This document shows positions 34,401 to 49,400 of a stretch of DNA of 64,000 nucleotides, piece after piece. Origin of the DNA: Styela clava (lineage: Eukaryota; Chordata; Ascidiacea; Stolidobranchia; Styelidae); NCBI RefSeq assembly GCF_964204865.1, contig NC_135262.1, positions 13,640,001-13,704,000 on the forward strand. The letters are read 5' to 3'. A model generated the notes under the pieces. That model searched no databases and was not told where the DNA came from. It saw only the letters and a program-made list of their open reading frames with translations. The position numbers and the translations under genes were made by a program. Each line of letters begins with the position of its first letter. The stretch's first letter is position 1.

Positions 34401-37400
34401 AATCACATGACAAACCATGGCTTCTCACATGGTCCATGTTGAGTATAAAATAAGTAACTATTTGTTTAATCTGATACACACATAGTTTAAGGCAACAAGG
34501 TAGTCTTGAAAAGGCCATCCAAGTCAAAAACACTTCCAAAGATAGAATAAAGACTGCCACAATGGTAAGGTAGAATTTTTATGGGGTTAAAGTTCACCTT
34601 TCGACTGAATCTTCTCCAAATTAGGGGAGATCAAGACACATCGAAGTTTCTTCAGTTTGAGATGTTTAGTGACTTCACGAATACCAAGAACAAATCTGCG
34701 TTTGCTCTTGGCTTTTACAGGATCTTTCCGATACATTCTGTAGTAAAATATATTTGGTTTTGGTTACCATAATTACCTAGACTCTATCAGAAAACATCAT
34801 ACTGAGAACCTGTGCCAGACTGCATGTCATTGAACAAAAATGAATTTTCATTATTCAAATTTTCTGGGAACTTATAGAGTTCAGAATTCTGAAGGTCATA
34901 ATTATTATAGTGCAGAGGTGTGTAACATTATTTGTTGGCAAGCGATATAACTAACTTCCGACATCTAGCTGGGCCATAAAAAAAAATAGTTTTTTCAAGT
35001 ACACATTGAATCAAAAAATTTTCAATGAAAAGGCTTAGCATCACAGTAATAAAAGCACCTGGTAAAACGATGAAAGATTCAGCGCAGTGGCAGGAGCAAA
35101 AAAAAACACGTTTTTACCCGCCTTTTTAACCTGTTTCAGACGCCCAATCGAGCCCAATTTTGAATACATTTTTATTAATGTCATACGACCCCCAAAATTT
35201 ACCCAATATACAATAATTATATACCATTGGAAAGGTATTTTAGAGTACTATACGCTAGATGTCACTGGAGGACCGTAAACTAAAACACCTCTTTCAAGAG
35301 GTCTCTCGTAACGTCAAAAAATAACAAAAATATTTACACTCTCTCATTCTATCAGCTGATGGACGTCTACAGCTATTGTAAAGCTGAAATGTGACTATAC
35401 AGTTGACTGCACATTGGTTTTCTCTTTCATATGATACTAAACGCTTTTCCATAGCGCGCGTTGTTCAAGTGTTTTGGAAATTTTCCGTTTGAGAAGTCAC
35501 CACATCGAATCAGGCCAGGCTAAGCTTGATAGATCGATCGGTTGTTTGTTTGTGCTTTATCGCGTTGAAAGCTTTTGTGAGTCATAATAAAACATTTATT
35601 ATGAATCATAAAAGCTTATAATCGTCAGACAAGGAGAATTTGCGAGATAAAACGCCTAACTTTTTTTCGGTGAGGCAGCTGCGATCAAACGACTCGATAT
35701 TTTTATAACTTCCTGACGTTGTGAGATGTCCACTCTCCTATGTTATGTAGCATATAAAATGACCTTCAAAATAAGACCTTATCATACTAGCTTTTGTTAT
35801 TGGTTAGCGCGCAACGCCAAGGTTTATGGAATCATTTTCTTGTTGTGCGACGTTTTTATATCGCAGCGGGAAGTACACGCGTGATATGTAAGCGAAATTT
35901 TATCACTTCTAAATGTCATATAAGGTTCATTCTCATATCGTTGTGTGGGGAATAAGATTTCCTTTCAAGCAAGACCATAACAAACATTCCAGACCTCATG
36001 GTATACACACAGCATTGCAAAACGTCGCGCATGCGTCAAACCGGGAGGATTAGGTTAAACAAACTGTCAGATTAGAATTATATGCTTGATGGGGAGAATG
36101 TGAGTGTTGACAAGGGCCACACTAAATACACTAAAAACAAAAAAGGTTTTTTAATCTCAAAAAATTTTGCATATAATTCGCGTAAAGTTCCGTAATAATT
36201 TGGAACCTAGCTGCTTATTTCATTAGTTTATCCCATTACTAATAGACGAACCAATACATACCTCTCCTGAAATTGAACCAGCTTTTGAAGAATAACAATA
36301 CACGCTTCATCAATTTGTTTGTCCAGCACTTGGCCAGAGCAATATCTGCAATGAAAAACAGAACGAGGTGTTAGCGGTAGCATGACTGTCACTCACATTA
36401 CCGCTGGGTTTCAATTCAAATTTTACATTGATCCACACAGCCGCACAATTTTTCCTAAAACCATACCATATTATACAGGGAGAACAAAAAAAACATTAAT
36501 TTATTGATTGCTTCTACATTGGTGTATCCCAAGCTGGTTTGCCCCAAAGCTTAAGCAATGTAGAGCGCTTTGCGCAAAAGTTATGTTGCGAATGACATTC
36601 AATACCCATTTTGGTTCAAGGGTAATCTGCCGCATTCTCATCGCCATAGTGATGTCTCAGGCACAGCAATACTTTTTGAGTTAACTGATGCATTTTCTTG
36701 CTGTCTACCAAGTGAGTTACTGATACACATTAGAATTTATTCAAGGGAGATCAATTTCTGCCAAATTAACGTTTCTATGTGAATCTAGTAACTATCATAC
36801 TTCACTGTAAAAGTTAAATAAAAAAAAGATACCAATATTTTTATTCAAACAAAAGTTTTGACAAATGAAATTTACTTACTCTCGGTATCTTCTGCTGTGT
36901 ATTTTAGGTAAATTAGCTGGAACAATAGGACTGGAATTTCCAGATACAGATACAGTGATGGGAGATTGATTGTCTGAACTTGTGACTTCTGATGTTGAAA
37001 TATTGTCCGATGCATCTGATAATAAAAATGAAAAACTATACCCTTCTGTGGCTTGACGCTTGTCTCATGATCTATTTGATTTTAAACATTTTAAAAGCGT
37101 ATATTTCGCAACAAATTCATGACAATCTTAAGTGATTCAAGAGTCTTGCTGCACACTAACACAAACATATTTCTGTAACGTTTCCACCGACCAGGTTTCA
37201 GACTTCCTCAGTTACTGAGGAGTACACTAGGGGGTGTACCAAGATGGCGGACACCGGAACGTAGTATGTGTACCAGGTTAGGGTTAGGCCATAATTTTAT
37301 TCCAATTTTCTTTAATTTAGTTCTATTACGAGTTCGTAGACCAGCCAAGGGACTCCCGTAGTATTTGTACCTAAATTTATGACCTAACCCCAACCTAGGA

Positions 37401-40400
37401 CACATACTACGTTCCCGTGTCCGCCATACTTCAGGAGCACCCACAAAGGTCCGAAGACTAACAACTGCAATACAGCAGTAGCCCAAGTGACTTAAGTCCA
37501 CTAGCTGATTATTCAGAAGCTTAAAATCCTAACTAATACCCAATTCCTACCCCCACAGCAATTTACATAACCATGGTAAGGCTGTACATCGCTACCACTA
37601 CAATAAGGCCTTGATGACCCGCTTCAATAATAAAATAGTACTTGACCAAGTGTTATTTTTAAAAACTACTCAAAACTATAACTTGATATGTTGGGTCAAT
37701 CGATAAACAAATTTTAATCTGATTTTTTGACCTAGCAGTTGTGGGTGGGCAGAAAATTCTGATTGGTTATCAAGTAAATAAACCTCCTGCAATGCAAAGT
37801 ACTGCACTTGAATGACAGGCCCATATATATAACCCATCGGGACTTTTAAAATCTAGAGTTTGTAACTCACTAAATAACTCACTATTTTCAGGTAAATTTT
37901 CTTTTTGCGTTGTATAGTCTGTATTGAAGAAATCTGCAGACACATTTGGAATGTCAAATTCAGGGTTCGCAGTTTTAGAAAGAGTATCGATTCTGTTTCG
38001 ATTTCTCTCTTCTCTCTCTTTCAAGATAACCTGAAAAAACAAAATCTTTACTATAGAAGACTGAAATTGTAGCTGGTACAAAGTGTTGGTCTAGATTTCA
38101 CTGGAGGACAGTTTGGCAAATCTTCCTTGCTATCTGATTTTCCACGAAAAAAAGCATTTTATGCCAAAACTTTAAGGCCAAAACAAACTATTTGTAGTCT
38201 CTGAAGCTCTTATAGGTCAACAACAGTAACTTCTCTCCGAGACCAAATTCCCATATTTCTGAGTGAATGTATGTGACATTGTTCTGAGCAAATATAATAA
38301 AAAAATCTAGATAGTCTTATCAAAAAAATCTTGCATACACAAAAATTTTAGTTATTAAAATAAGATTTTTTCATAATACAGAGCTGGATATTTTCACAAT
38401 TTCACACAGTTTCAAGTCTGTGCCAAAACTGTTTTAAACCCCAGTCTGAATCGATTGCAGAATTTTTCTTTACTAAATTATCAAAGTTTACACTGAAATA
38501 AATAAAAACGACGAAATATTGACTGAACAGTGACAAATCGCAATAAGTTACCAATATACAATCTTTTAAACTGAAAACCGAAAATTTACGTCCATTTCAA
38601 ATATCATTATTCATTGGAAAGCATTTTATGTAATCTGATCAACACAGAAATGAAGAACTTTACTTCCCCAAAATTAGCCACGAAAGACAGTATTTCTTCA
38701 AAAACAGCAAGAATAAACTTATTTAACTTATTTTCATTTCTAGATTCCAACGAACAGATGTATATATGTTACAATTACCTTTTTCAAAGCACTTGGTTTT
38801 TTAGCTCTTGGAATTTCTCTTTCTTTACCTCGTTTTTTCATTGGTGCTGATGAGTCGAGAGGATTATGTGGCATCATACCATCACTGGAGGATTGCATAT
38901 GTCTAGAAATAATGAACATAGTCATATTTTTTTCATTATTATTCGACATACACTTTTTGCTCTGAACTCCAAGCCGCCACGGCTAAGTGACAAGCTAGTA
39001 TAGTTGATACTATAGCAGCGGAAGGGTCCTCACAAGAATAGAAGCTTCTAATATCAATAAATATTAGTGCAAGCTGTACAGGAACTAGTTCAGAGCGAAA
39101 TAAACATCTCATATAAAAGATTGTGTGGCAACCTCCGTTGAGTAAATTCTCTCAAAAACGATAAATATTATTGATATAGTAGCGAGGAAGTGAATCGAGA
39201 AAAAAAGAAACAAAAACTACACTTATGCTTTGTACAAATATAAATATCCCTTTCAATAAATTAATTCCAAAATAGCTATAATTCCGTCAACTAGTCGGCA
39301 TATTTTTACAGTGTCCAAAAGCTTAGCACAGCAGTGATTTGAATATACGAGACTACTGTGTCCTGTGAAACTAAATATCTCAAGTGAAAGCCGAGACATA
39401 ATTTAGGAACCTTGGTTGTCTTTGAAATTCAGAATCTCTTTTCAATTGCTTTTGTTCTTCGTTATTTTCTCCATTTTTTTGCTCCAATTTGGTCAACATT
39501 TCTGCTAGGTCTAGATGAGGTGATCTTCCTTTGCTAGTACGACCTGCTGTTTTTTTGTTGAGTTGTTTCTGAAAATAGAAAAAAATGCTGTCATTTTTCA
39601 AAATCCCAGAATTCGTAGTTAGTACTCCATAATGATGAGAGTTGTAGTCGAAATTTTCAAGTGAAACAAACCCCAAAGTTGTCATAGTAAGTTGTTCTAT
39701 ATTTTAGTTAGCAGTTACAGTTAGAGTCCATATCATTCCCAACACGAGCTCAGTCAAGAATAATTTATCAGTGGTGACCAGGGGAATAGACAGAAAATTT
39801 CAAAGAGGGGGTTCTAATTGCGAAGTTAGACTGCAACAGCTAGCGGGGCTCGGGGGTGAAAACATGAGTTTTCACGAGTCTTGGGGGCTTCTCAAAAAAG
39901 TAACAAGCTACGGAAAATTGCTATGTATGGTACAAAAAAAGAGGGGTTCCGACTCGCAAAACCAGATGGAGCAGATAAAGTGTTAGATTTAACTGTGTTG
40001 ACATCAATGGTTACACATGATATAAGGTTCAAATCTCATGCCCAGGATATGATAAATTGGGTCGGCATCGTTGAACCGCGAAGATTTCGGTCCTTCTCAT
40101 AATAGCACCTCTTACATATTATTAGTTATCAGTGGTTGTGTGTACAAGACTTTGTTTGGAGCGGAAAGCGTGGAAAAGCAACATATAAAATATACGGTAG
40201 TTTATTTATATTCCATTTATAACGATTTATATTTCTCTGTATCAAAAACTACATCAAATTTAAACAGTTTCGAATAGTTCTTGTGGATTTACAATTAAAT
40301 TCTTTTTTTTTTTTCATTTTGCATCTTGCAAAATTTTAAGCTTATTTCAAGAGAGTACAAATCAAATACAAACTTTTATATTTTCTTGCTCTTTACTAAT

Positions 40401-43400
40401 TTCAGCATATTCTTCCGCGGCAGCCTTTGCTGCTCGTTCCGTTTTCTTACGTCTTCGTCGAGAACCTTTACCTGACCCAGAGTCGTCCGGTTCAATTATA
40501 CTTTTTATGGGGCTGTTATCAGGTATGTTGATTTCCTGACAGAAAGAAGAAGATTTAAATTGCGAATTCAAAGTTTTTTATCTGAAAAAAGAGTGCATGT
40601 ACATTCTTTCTCTACTCAGATAGACATATTGTACACAATCACCAGTATATAAATCAGGGGTGTGGGTCAAGGTTATTGGACCAGAGGCCGAAAATTTGGG
40701 GGCTCCCGAAGTATGCGAACCAAGATGGCGGACATCGGAATGTAATATGTGTACTAGGTTACGGTTAGGCCATAATGTTAGGTATAAATACTACGTGAGG
40801 CTCTTGGCTAGTCTTCAAACGGATAATAGGACTAAAATAAGGAAAATTGGAAAAAAATTATCGCCTAACCCTAACCTGTTACCCATGTTACGTTCCGATG
40901 TCCGCCATCTTGGTTCGCATACTTCGGGAGCACCAAAAATTTTGCCTACCTAGATTGGGGGACCATGTAGGTGTGACGTAAAAAGTTACATCTTATGACC
41001 AATATTTACAGTTAAATTTAATCGCAATCTTTACAAATTCCTTGAGCTATTTTTTAGCTAAAACATCAAGTTCGATTGTGGCAGCATCAGGCGGGCCAGA
41101 CTGAATTACTTGAGGGCCCATGTCAGAAAGAATTTCAATCAACTAGTCTTGGTAATAAAAGGACACAAAAAAAAAAAAATTATCCCATTGGAATGATTGG
41201 GCAAAATCCATGATCTTTCAGTCTGCTGATGGGTGCTTATTTCAGGTGGGTATTTATATGGTGCTTAGACTTATGAACCCTTTTCATGCTCAAAATGTAA
41301 ACTTATATCGTCTTCGCCAGAAAATCCTCAGCCCCAAAGTAACTGAAACTAGCATTCCACAACAAAAATTAAAAATAAACGTGGAGCGAATTCCCTTTTT
41401 CAGCGACATGAATATTTATCTCATTTCCATCTGTTCAGTGGAAGCCTATCTAAACGATTTGCCCTTTTTCCAATTAATGACCCTGGACACCTTTCCAAAA
41501 AACGTTGGTAGTATATTTTACACAATACTGAATGACGATAAAACATGTTCTATTTCTATTGTTCAATTTTACATTTCGCACCACCTTAGTCATAAATTAA
41601 CATAAGTATAAGCATTAAAACGTATCATCCAAAAGTCCCTCATGTTACGCTTACTGGTTTTGGTTTATTCTGTAAAGCTGCACTGTATGAGAATGCTGCA
41701 TGAGCTTGAGAACTGTGGCCTGATGCTCCAGATGTTGATCGCAAATCAGGAAAATCCTCATCCTAAAATGAGAACAGAGTTTGTTTGACAAGTTGAAATT
41801 TTGGAATTTTTGAAGAAATCCTTCACGAAAGGGAATAAGACCCAAAATATAAATGTCATGGGAACTTGATGGTAATGTTACTTAAGAAAATGCCTGCTGT
41901 AAGCAGGTTTGGAGATTTAAATGCCGAATGGGATGGTTATATGCAGAATTCCTGGGCTCCACACCGTTGCAGAGTGGTTTTCCCTCTTGTCATATTCAAT
42001 CAAGCCCATGTTCTAACATATTATGATTGAGTGGTGTTATCGACTTTTCTTTAACCCTGACAAATATGAAAAATAGGCTATCCTACAGGGTGATCCCGCA
42101 AAACAGAACCCATGTATTTCTCAATTACTTCTACGACAATGAAGAAAATTTTAACTTCCCTTTGTGTATTCTATGACTGTACCCAAAAGTTTCAGTAATC
42201 TAGGATGTTTGCACAAAAGTTATGTTCACTCTAGAGTATGTTCCAAAGGCCCTGGGTTCTGTTTTTTGGGGAAAAATGTACTTTTTAGCAGTTAAATTAT
42301 TACAAAGGATTTCTTACTGTTAGCTGTGGCGGATTTTGTTGAACTAGGTTTGATGGTGCGGTGTTGGGGTTCAGTCTCAGCATTCCTGGGCCACCCATAG
42401 GTGGGGCTGCGGCGTTTTGATTATTATGTCCCATATTATTTGACATTGAACTTGGAACTATCGGAGCTTGTTGAACAGGATGTCTAGGATGCCGAGGAGG
42501 TCCCTGATAACGTGGGTATCTCCAACCCTGATGTCCCCCTCCACGATAGAAATGATTTTGACCCAGAGATGCTCGCTGCCGTGGTACAAATGCTGGTGGA
42601 CAAATGGGGGCCTGTGAAAAATTGACAGAATTTACAATGACGACGGAAATTGTGGGATAGTGAAGAAAATGCACAAAAACATCAATTAATCACTATTAGG
42701 GGAACTTGGATATTGTGTATTGAACTGCAGGTCCTTTCTCCTTGATTACTTTCTACTTCGGATCTGTACCACAAAGATGCTTGAACGAGATAGTGTTGAA
42801 GTGAAAAGTAAAATTAACATGATCTCTTTCAACGAAATAGTAAGTATATTTGTGAGCTTTCGTTAGATCATGGTCTAACTTCTTCAAACAAAACAGGATA
42901 TAACTTAATCAAATAGGGAATTCTATTTCGTTGAAAGAGATCATGTTATTTTTACTAATTATTATTACTACAGATTAAAGTTATTTAGACCATAAATTTA
43001 ATAAAATGATTATGAAGTTATTTGTAGACATTACTTCATTTTATACAAATGTATATCAACGGGGAAGGGCTCTTGAAAGAGTTCATTGTAATAATCTGGA
43101 CCGATTTTGTTTACTTAACCAACCATAAAGCAAACATCACATGACAAGTTAAAGTTTGGTAACAGACATGTGATAGAAAGTACAAACTATTTGAATATCA
43201 ATATGGATCGATGAAACGAACAGGGATACTATTTTATTTTTGATCATTAATTCAAATTGAAGCAATATCACGATTTAACTTCATAATATTTGTTCTAAAG
43301 CGTGGTTTCGCGAATTACACAGTTGTATGATAATTAAAAATATTGGTGACATTCCAAATAACCATATTATTTGGATACACATCTCTATCTGACCATTGAT

Positions 43401-46400
43401 AAAGAAAATACTTTTTCAATCAATTGATACAAAATCTTATAAATTTTGTTTATCCATGCAAGACATTATGTTAAAAATGTAGAAAAAATTGTTATACCAC
43501 ATTATGGGCTTTCAATACTTCTTGTTCCCATGTTGACCTTGATTTGAAACTAGCAACCGCAGATCCTGATGGACCTGGTGCAAGATCTAAGACAAGAATT
43601 AATAAGTAGAAATCGAAGACAGACATCAGTAGGTGCGGTCCACTGCGCTGACCAGTTGGACTTAACCAAAATGGTATTGCAGGTTATAATTCCATGCTCC
43701 CACCTCACCCAGGGCGTAAAAAATTGAGTCAGAAATGCTGAACCGAGAAGATTCTGGTCCTTTCAAAAGTATGTAGTGCCCTACATATGAATGGCTATTT
43801 GTACCAAGCCTTGTGCGGAGCAAAAAGAATAAGAATACGTTATATATAGAAAGGGCATACCGAGCAAAATTCAAAATAATTAAAATAAAAGTTGTAATAA
43901 TGATCCCAGAAGGCTGAATAGAATTTATGTTCGTAGATTTGTTTATTTCATATCATGAATTTGATCATGAATAAAATTTACAGTATTTTCATTTGAATAT
44001 CTCTCATTTTTAGCTACCAAATTCCCAAGCTGGCCATAATACTGAAGTATCACAAAAGCAATACATGAATAAATGTCAAGATTTAAAAATTAAAATTCAG
44101 AGCGAAAGGTCACAAACACGAATACAGTGATACCTCGGTAGTCGAACGACTCGAAAATTCTGTGGTCGATCAAATAATGCTGTGGTACTCAAACAAAATT
44201 TGGTGCCCGAACACCCCAGCGGAGCGCAAGGCCGAGTGAGACACCGAAACATCAGTTCAAGTCAGAACATTAGCGGGATAACAAATGTTGAGAAACTTTT
44301 GTGTTTTAGTGCTTTTCCTTGCTTATTTTGCTGTTGATCATGGCTCCAATAAAAAGTAGTGATAATGGGTAGGTGAAGAGGAAAACAGTGAGAACAACTA
44401 TCGGGTTGAAAAAAGAAATTATTGTGGAATAAGAGAATGATGTACGAGTGTCTGATCTCGCCTTACTGTATGGCGTGAGGAAGTCTACCATTTCAAAAAT
44501 GACAAAGAAAGCTAATGTTGCGCAGGGAACAATAGCAATTATTGTTTTTTAGGTACACATTTTATCAATATTTTCGGTATTTTGGAATGCGTAAAAACGT
44601 TTTAAAATAATTACCATTGTTTCTAATGGCAATAAAGTTTCGTTACTCGGAACAAATTGAAAGGTCGAACAACAATCACATAGGAATTATGTTCGACTAC
44701 TGAGGTATCATTGTAAATATATATATATATATGTAAAGTGCTGAATTGTCAGTAGACAAAAATACAGATATCATGAAACTTACTCATCAGTGGCGGTGGA
44801 GGCGTCATAACGACAGGTGGGGTCCCTGGTGACGGGAGTCTTAGTATCTGTCCTGGGGCTGCTGGGGCCTGCAGATACGAGTTAGGATGTACTTGATAAA
44901 AGGGATGACTTGGTGGTGGACCAGGCAAATAAACTACCCTTTGTGGTGATAAATCAGAGGTCTGAAACAAAATAAAAGTTGGTAAAAATCAAGTATTGAA
45001 AATGCAGAATATAAAAATTTGATATAGATAATGTATTTACATTGAAACTGGAATCATGATACAGCACCTGATTGAAAAAATATTTAAAAATAATTAAATC
45101 AGACGAAAACAATTATAAAAAAACAAAAATGTTGATGGTGCACAGGGGACAAATAACAAACAAGCATTGCTCCGAGGCTTCACGCAAAGAGGAGCTCAAT
45201 AATAATCACTCAAATTCAAAATAACACAAGTTTTTTGGTTTACTGAGAGTACGTTGGGATTACTTCAGCTGTGATGTAACAAAGCATAACACTAATGACA
45301 ATGTGACCAATGCATTAGCTATAGTGTGATATCAGGCATGTGATGAATGCTATGCTACATTGCAAGAATAGATATGCTGCCGTCAGTCAATGATTGGAAA
45401 ACTACCTACCATGACCAATACATATCATAATCATGTCAACTAACGAAGAAATAACATCAAAAATATGTCAAATGTAGATGTATTTTCAGTTTTCATCGAT
45501 TGTGTCCAGTAAGGACGATAGTACATCATACCCACGACCAGTGTTCCCTCTAAGGTGTGCGCGCGCACACAGCTTTCAGAGGCTGCGCACACGCATAGAT
45601 TTACTGCGCACAGACGTATTTCGACGTAATGTAAAAATATGCTCGGTTGGCAGGTTGAGAAAGTTTGTTGTTGGCTCACCTATTACCCGGTTAGAACGCC
45701 GAAATTTCTTCATTGGTTTTTGCACAAATATTAGTCATTTCCCAAAAAGTACGCACACACCAAAATTTCTGCGCACACATACTACAAAAAATTAGAGGGA
45801 ACATTGCCCACAACCTCAAAGCCCTATTGCACCCCTGGTACAAATTCTATGCCTCTCAATTCAAAACTAACTACCTATATAAAGACCCAAATTTTGAATG
45901 ACGCCCTATCTCATTTAATGTGTAATGAGATTATTATATGTCCTAATACAAATATTGTAGCAATAATAACATAAAACAATTCAAAACCTCAATATTACCT
46001 GATATGGGTGAATTGCTGTTCCTGTTCCAATCTCGTGACGATCGTCACATACAATCCCAATACCTGATGACAGTAAATGATTTCTCCTTGTTATTTGATG
46101 TTTTGGGCTGCAATATAAGTTTTAATGTTATATTATTTAACTGCTGACCATTTTTTAGTCTGGGTTATAGTTCACAACTAGAGAGATCAGAAATTAAAAA
46201 AAATTAAAACTAAAATTCTCTTAAAAATTTCCCAATTTTTCAACTGATAGATTCCAACATCCTATTCCAGTACAATGACTCATAAGAATTATCAAAAATG
46301 ATGATTTATTCTATTATTCATGGTTCACAAAAACTTTGTTGCTCATGAGGGAATGCAGCAAGTCTGAAGATTCAAAGCAGGACAAAAATGTACAATATAT

Positions 46401-49400
46401 ATTGATTTGTTTAGTATTAACAGTCATACATCGCGTTTCACAAAATCCATTGTGTATCTTCTCATTTGAACAAGTCAGGCTTTCTCAGATGAGCAGTTCA
46501 CAACAATGATAACAATATTCATTGATTATTCATAGGATGTTACCTTGAAAAGCCATGATAGTTCTGACTAACATGTTAACACCAGGCCCGCTCCAATCAA
46601 TGGTACTCCCGTAGTATGTGTACCAGGTTAGGGTTAGCCCATAATTTTATTCCGATTTTCTTTATTTTAGTTCTATTATGAGTTCGGGGACGGTCTGTGT
46701 TAGCCAAGTGAATATACCACCTGCCCATAGGTTTCAGTCCCTTTACACAACTTGATGTAAAGTAGGTGAACAAAATTACTGTAGTTACCACTATATTGGT
46801 ACACATACTTCTGTAGAACCCAATCAATCACATATGAAATATAATACATATTATGTATGTAGATTCATCATTTTAAACACAAAATATTAATTAACAGCAT
46901 TCTAATTATAATGAGAACGCACATTACCTATAATAACCGCTGTCACTGTCCACATCAGCTTCATCACCACCATTATTATCACTGGAATCACCACTGACTG
47001 ACTGATCTGGAGCAGAGTTTGTTGCACGTTTTCGATGACGTCCTGATCTTGTTGTCTTTTTTAAGGGACTTGGTTTTTCTATTAACGACTTTGATGCTAT
47101 GTCTGATGGAAAATCTGAGAAAATATATTAGGAATTGTTTATTTTGACAAATTTTAAGTCTGTGCTTTATTTTTGATCAGGCAAGCCTTCATATGAAACA
47201 AAGTATGAAGATTTTGATAGAGTTTGAAGATTGAGGTCCATCAATCAAGCATAAGAATAATGCTCAAAGTGAGGTCAAATTAACTGATACCACTCAGCAA
47301 TTATTACACAGTTATATCAGATACCTTATCTTGTACATCACCCATGCTGTAAATCTTAGAAGCAAGGAAAAGTCTGATATGAAATCAGTGAAGCGTGAAA
47401 CAATAACAATGAAATGAAGTGAACAGGCGTGTTGACAGAAATTAATTGAACCAAACAATACAAATCAACTGCAGTACCCAGTACATCTGACCTATATACC
47501 TACATTATATCTGTTATCTGATCATTCAAATGTATCAAAATAAAATTACAAATACAAATAAGTTCACCCACATAGAAATTTATGTTAAGCACTGGTTTAT
47601 ATGAAAAGATGGTAGACCATTGATCTGCGCAATATGCGCAAAATATGGTCCATTTGTTACAAAGAAAAGCGATATTTTCACAACAATAATTTAGGATAGC
47701 AATCCATATATACATTTAGTGTCAAAAAGCAAAAGATTCAGTAAAAATGAATTTAACTTTTGGAATGGGTAAAAAAAATAGATAACTTATTTTACTGTTT
47801 ATCATTCACATTGCCTGTATTGCAAAGAATCTGTTGAAAATGGAATAAATACAGACAAAAATGTCACTATATCAAGCTAAACTGCTCAAGTTCTCCTTTA
47901 CATCAAGCTAATTTTTAAGTCTAATTTCATTCAGTGTTCAGAACCTAGGTCATTTCGAGCATAATATTCTAGAGAGAGCATGACTTCTGTGAAAGTGTCC
48001 TAGATTGCTGAAAATTTTTGGTACAATCATACACAAACAGAATTGTTATTAGGTGAATTTTTTTCGTTTTTGTGAAAGTAATTTAGGATTAATGGATTCT
48101 GTTTTTTTTGGGCCATCCTGTATATACGGTAATTATTCAATATATTCTGAATTTGACAATTCAGAATTCTATAAAACTGATGTACAACACTACTACAGTA
48201 TGTGTCATCATTTGTATCATCTTTTTAGAATATATATGTTGTTTTGTGTTTTTTGACACTTGAACTTCTGTTTGCGCATTATTGTACCCAAAAATTTTAG
48301 TTATTATAGGATTTTCTGCACTGTGTTCTCTCTAGAATTCTTACATTTCAAATGACCTGGGTTCTGTTTTGTTTTTGGCAATGCTGTATATAATGAGTTT
48401 ATCTTCACTAGATAAGCTATCCTATATCATCAAGTACCTGAACTTTCATATATGCCTATACTACCTGCATTGATATGAAAAACATCATTGCTGAACACAA
48501 ACGACCTTATTAACATTAACATATAAGAATATCATAATGGCCTTCTTTACCCTATATATAACGGATTTCCTGTTGGCATATAGAAAAGTAAACCATAACT
48601 ATATTATGCTTGGATATGCTAGATCAAAGAACCGAATATTGTATTTTAAACTGAAAATTGAATCTATAGTGACAATATGTTCTGGTGAAATGTTTGTTTG
48701 ATATATTAATAAGCATGATTGAGAGTACAGCCATTTCAGTTACTTTTAGATGATTTAATGTAGTGACAGTCGATCTATACCAGGGGTGCACAACTCAAAT
48801 AAGGATACTTGCCAAATTTTTCAAAATAATCTTGTCGCGGGTCACGCTCAATTGTGTTATTGTAAATTAACTCCCGTAAAACAAACAAATTTCAATAATA
48901 ATACATAAAACTGAATATATATTTAGTTAAACTATTTAATGTTCTGAAAAACTGCTGATTTCGATATAAACGTGATATTTTAATGTATATCATAAATATA
49001 TTTTTTTTTTTACAAAAACTGTTCGCGTGCCACGTTTGACCGTATGGCGTGCCAAATTTGAAAAGCGTGCCCTGTGTTGTGCACCCCTGATCTATACTAT
49101 ATAACTACAGGGTGACAAAAAAAAACAGAACCCATTTGGAATTTTGAAACGTATTCAGGAGAAAACATAACTTTTGTGCAGAGCGTCCTAGATTACCGAA
49201 ACTTTTGGGTAAAATATATATAATCATGAGCATTCAAGCGTTAGATAATTTTTATTTTCATATAAGTCAGGGTCGTCCAAAATGTGGCCCGCGGGCTCTA
49301 TAAGCATTTCGAGAAGCCCGCGCTGTATTTTTCAGAATTGAATAATTAAATTGGAGTAAAACTAGTGTTCGAGTGATTAGTCTTTTACTACTCTATATGA

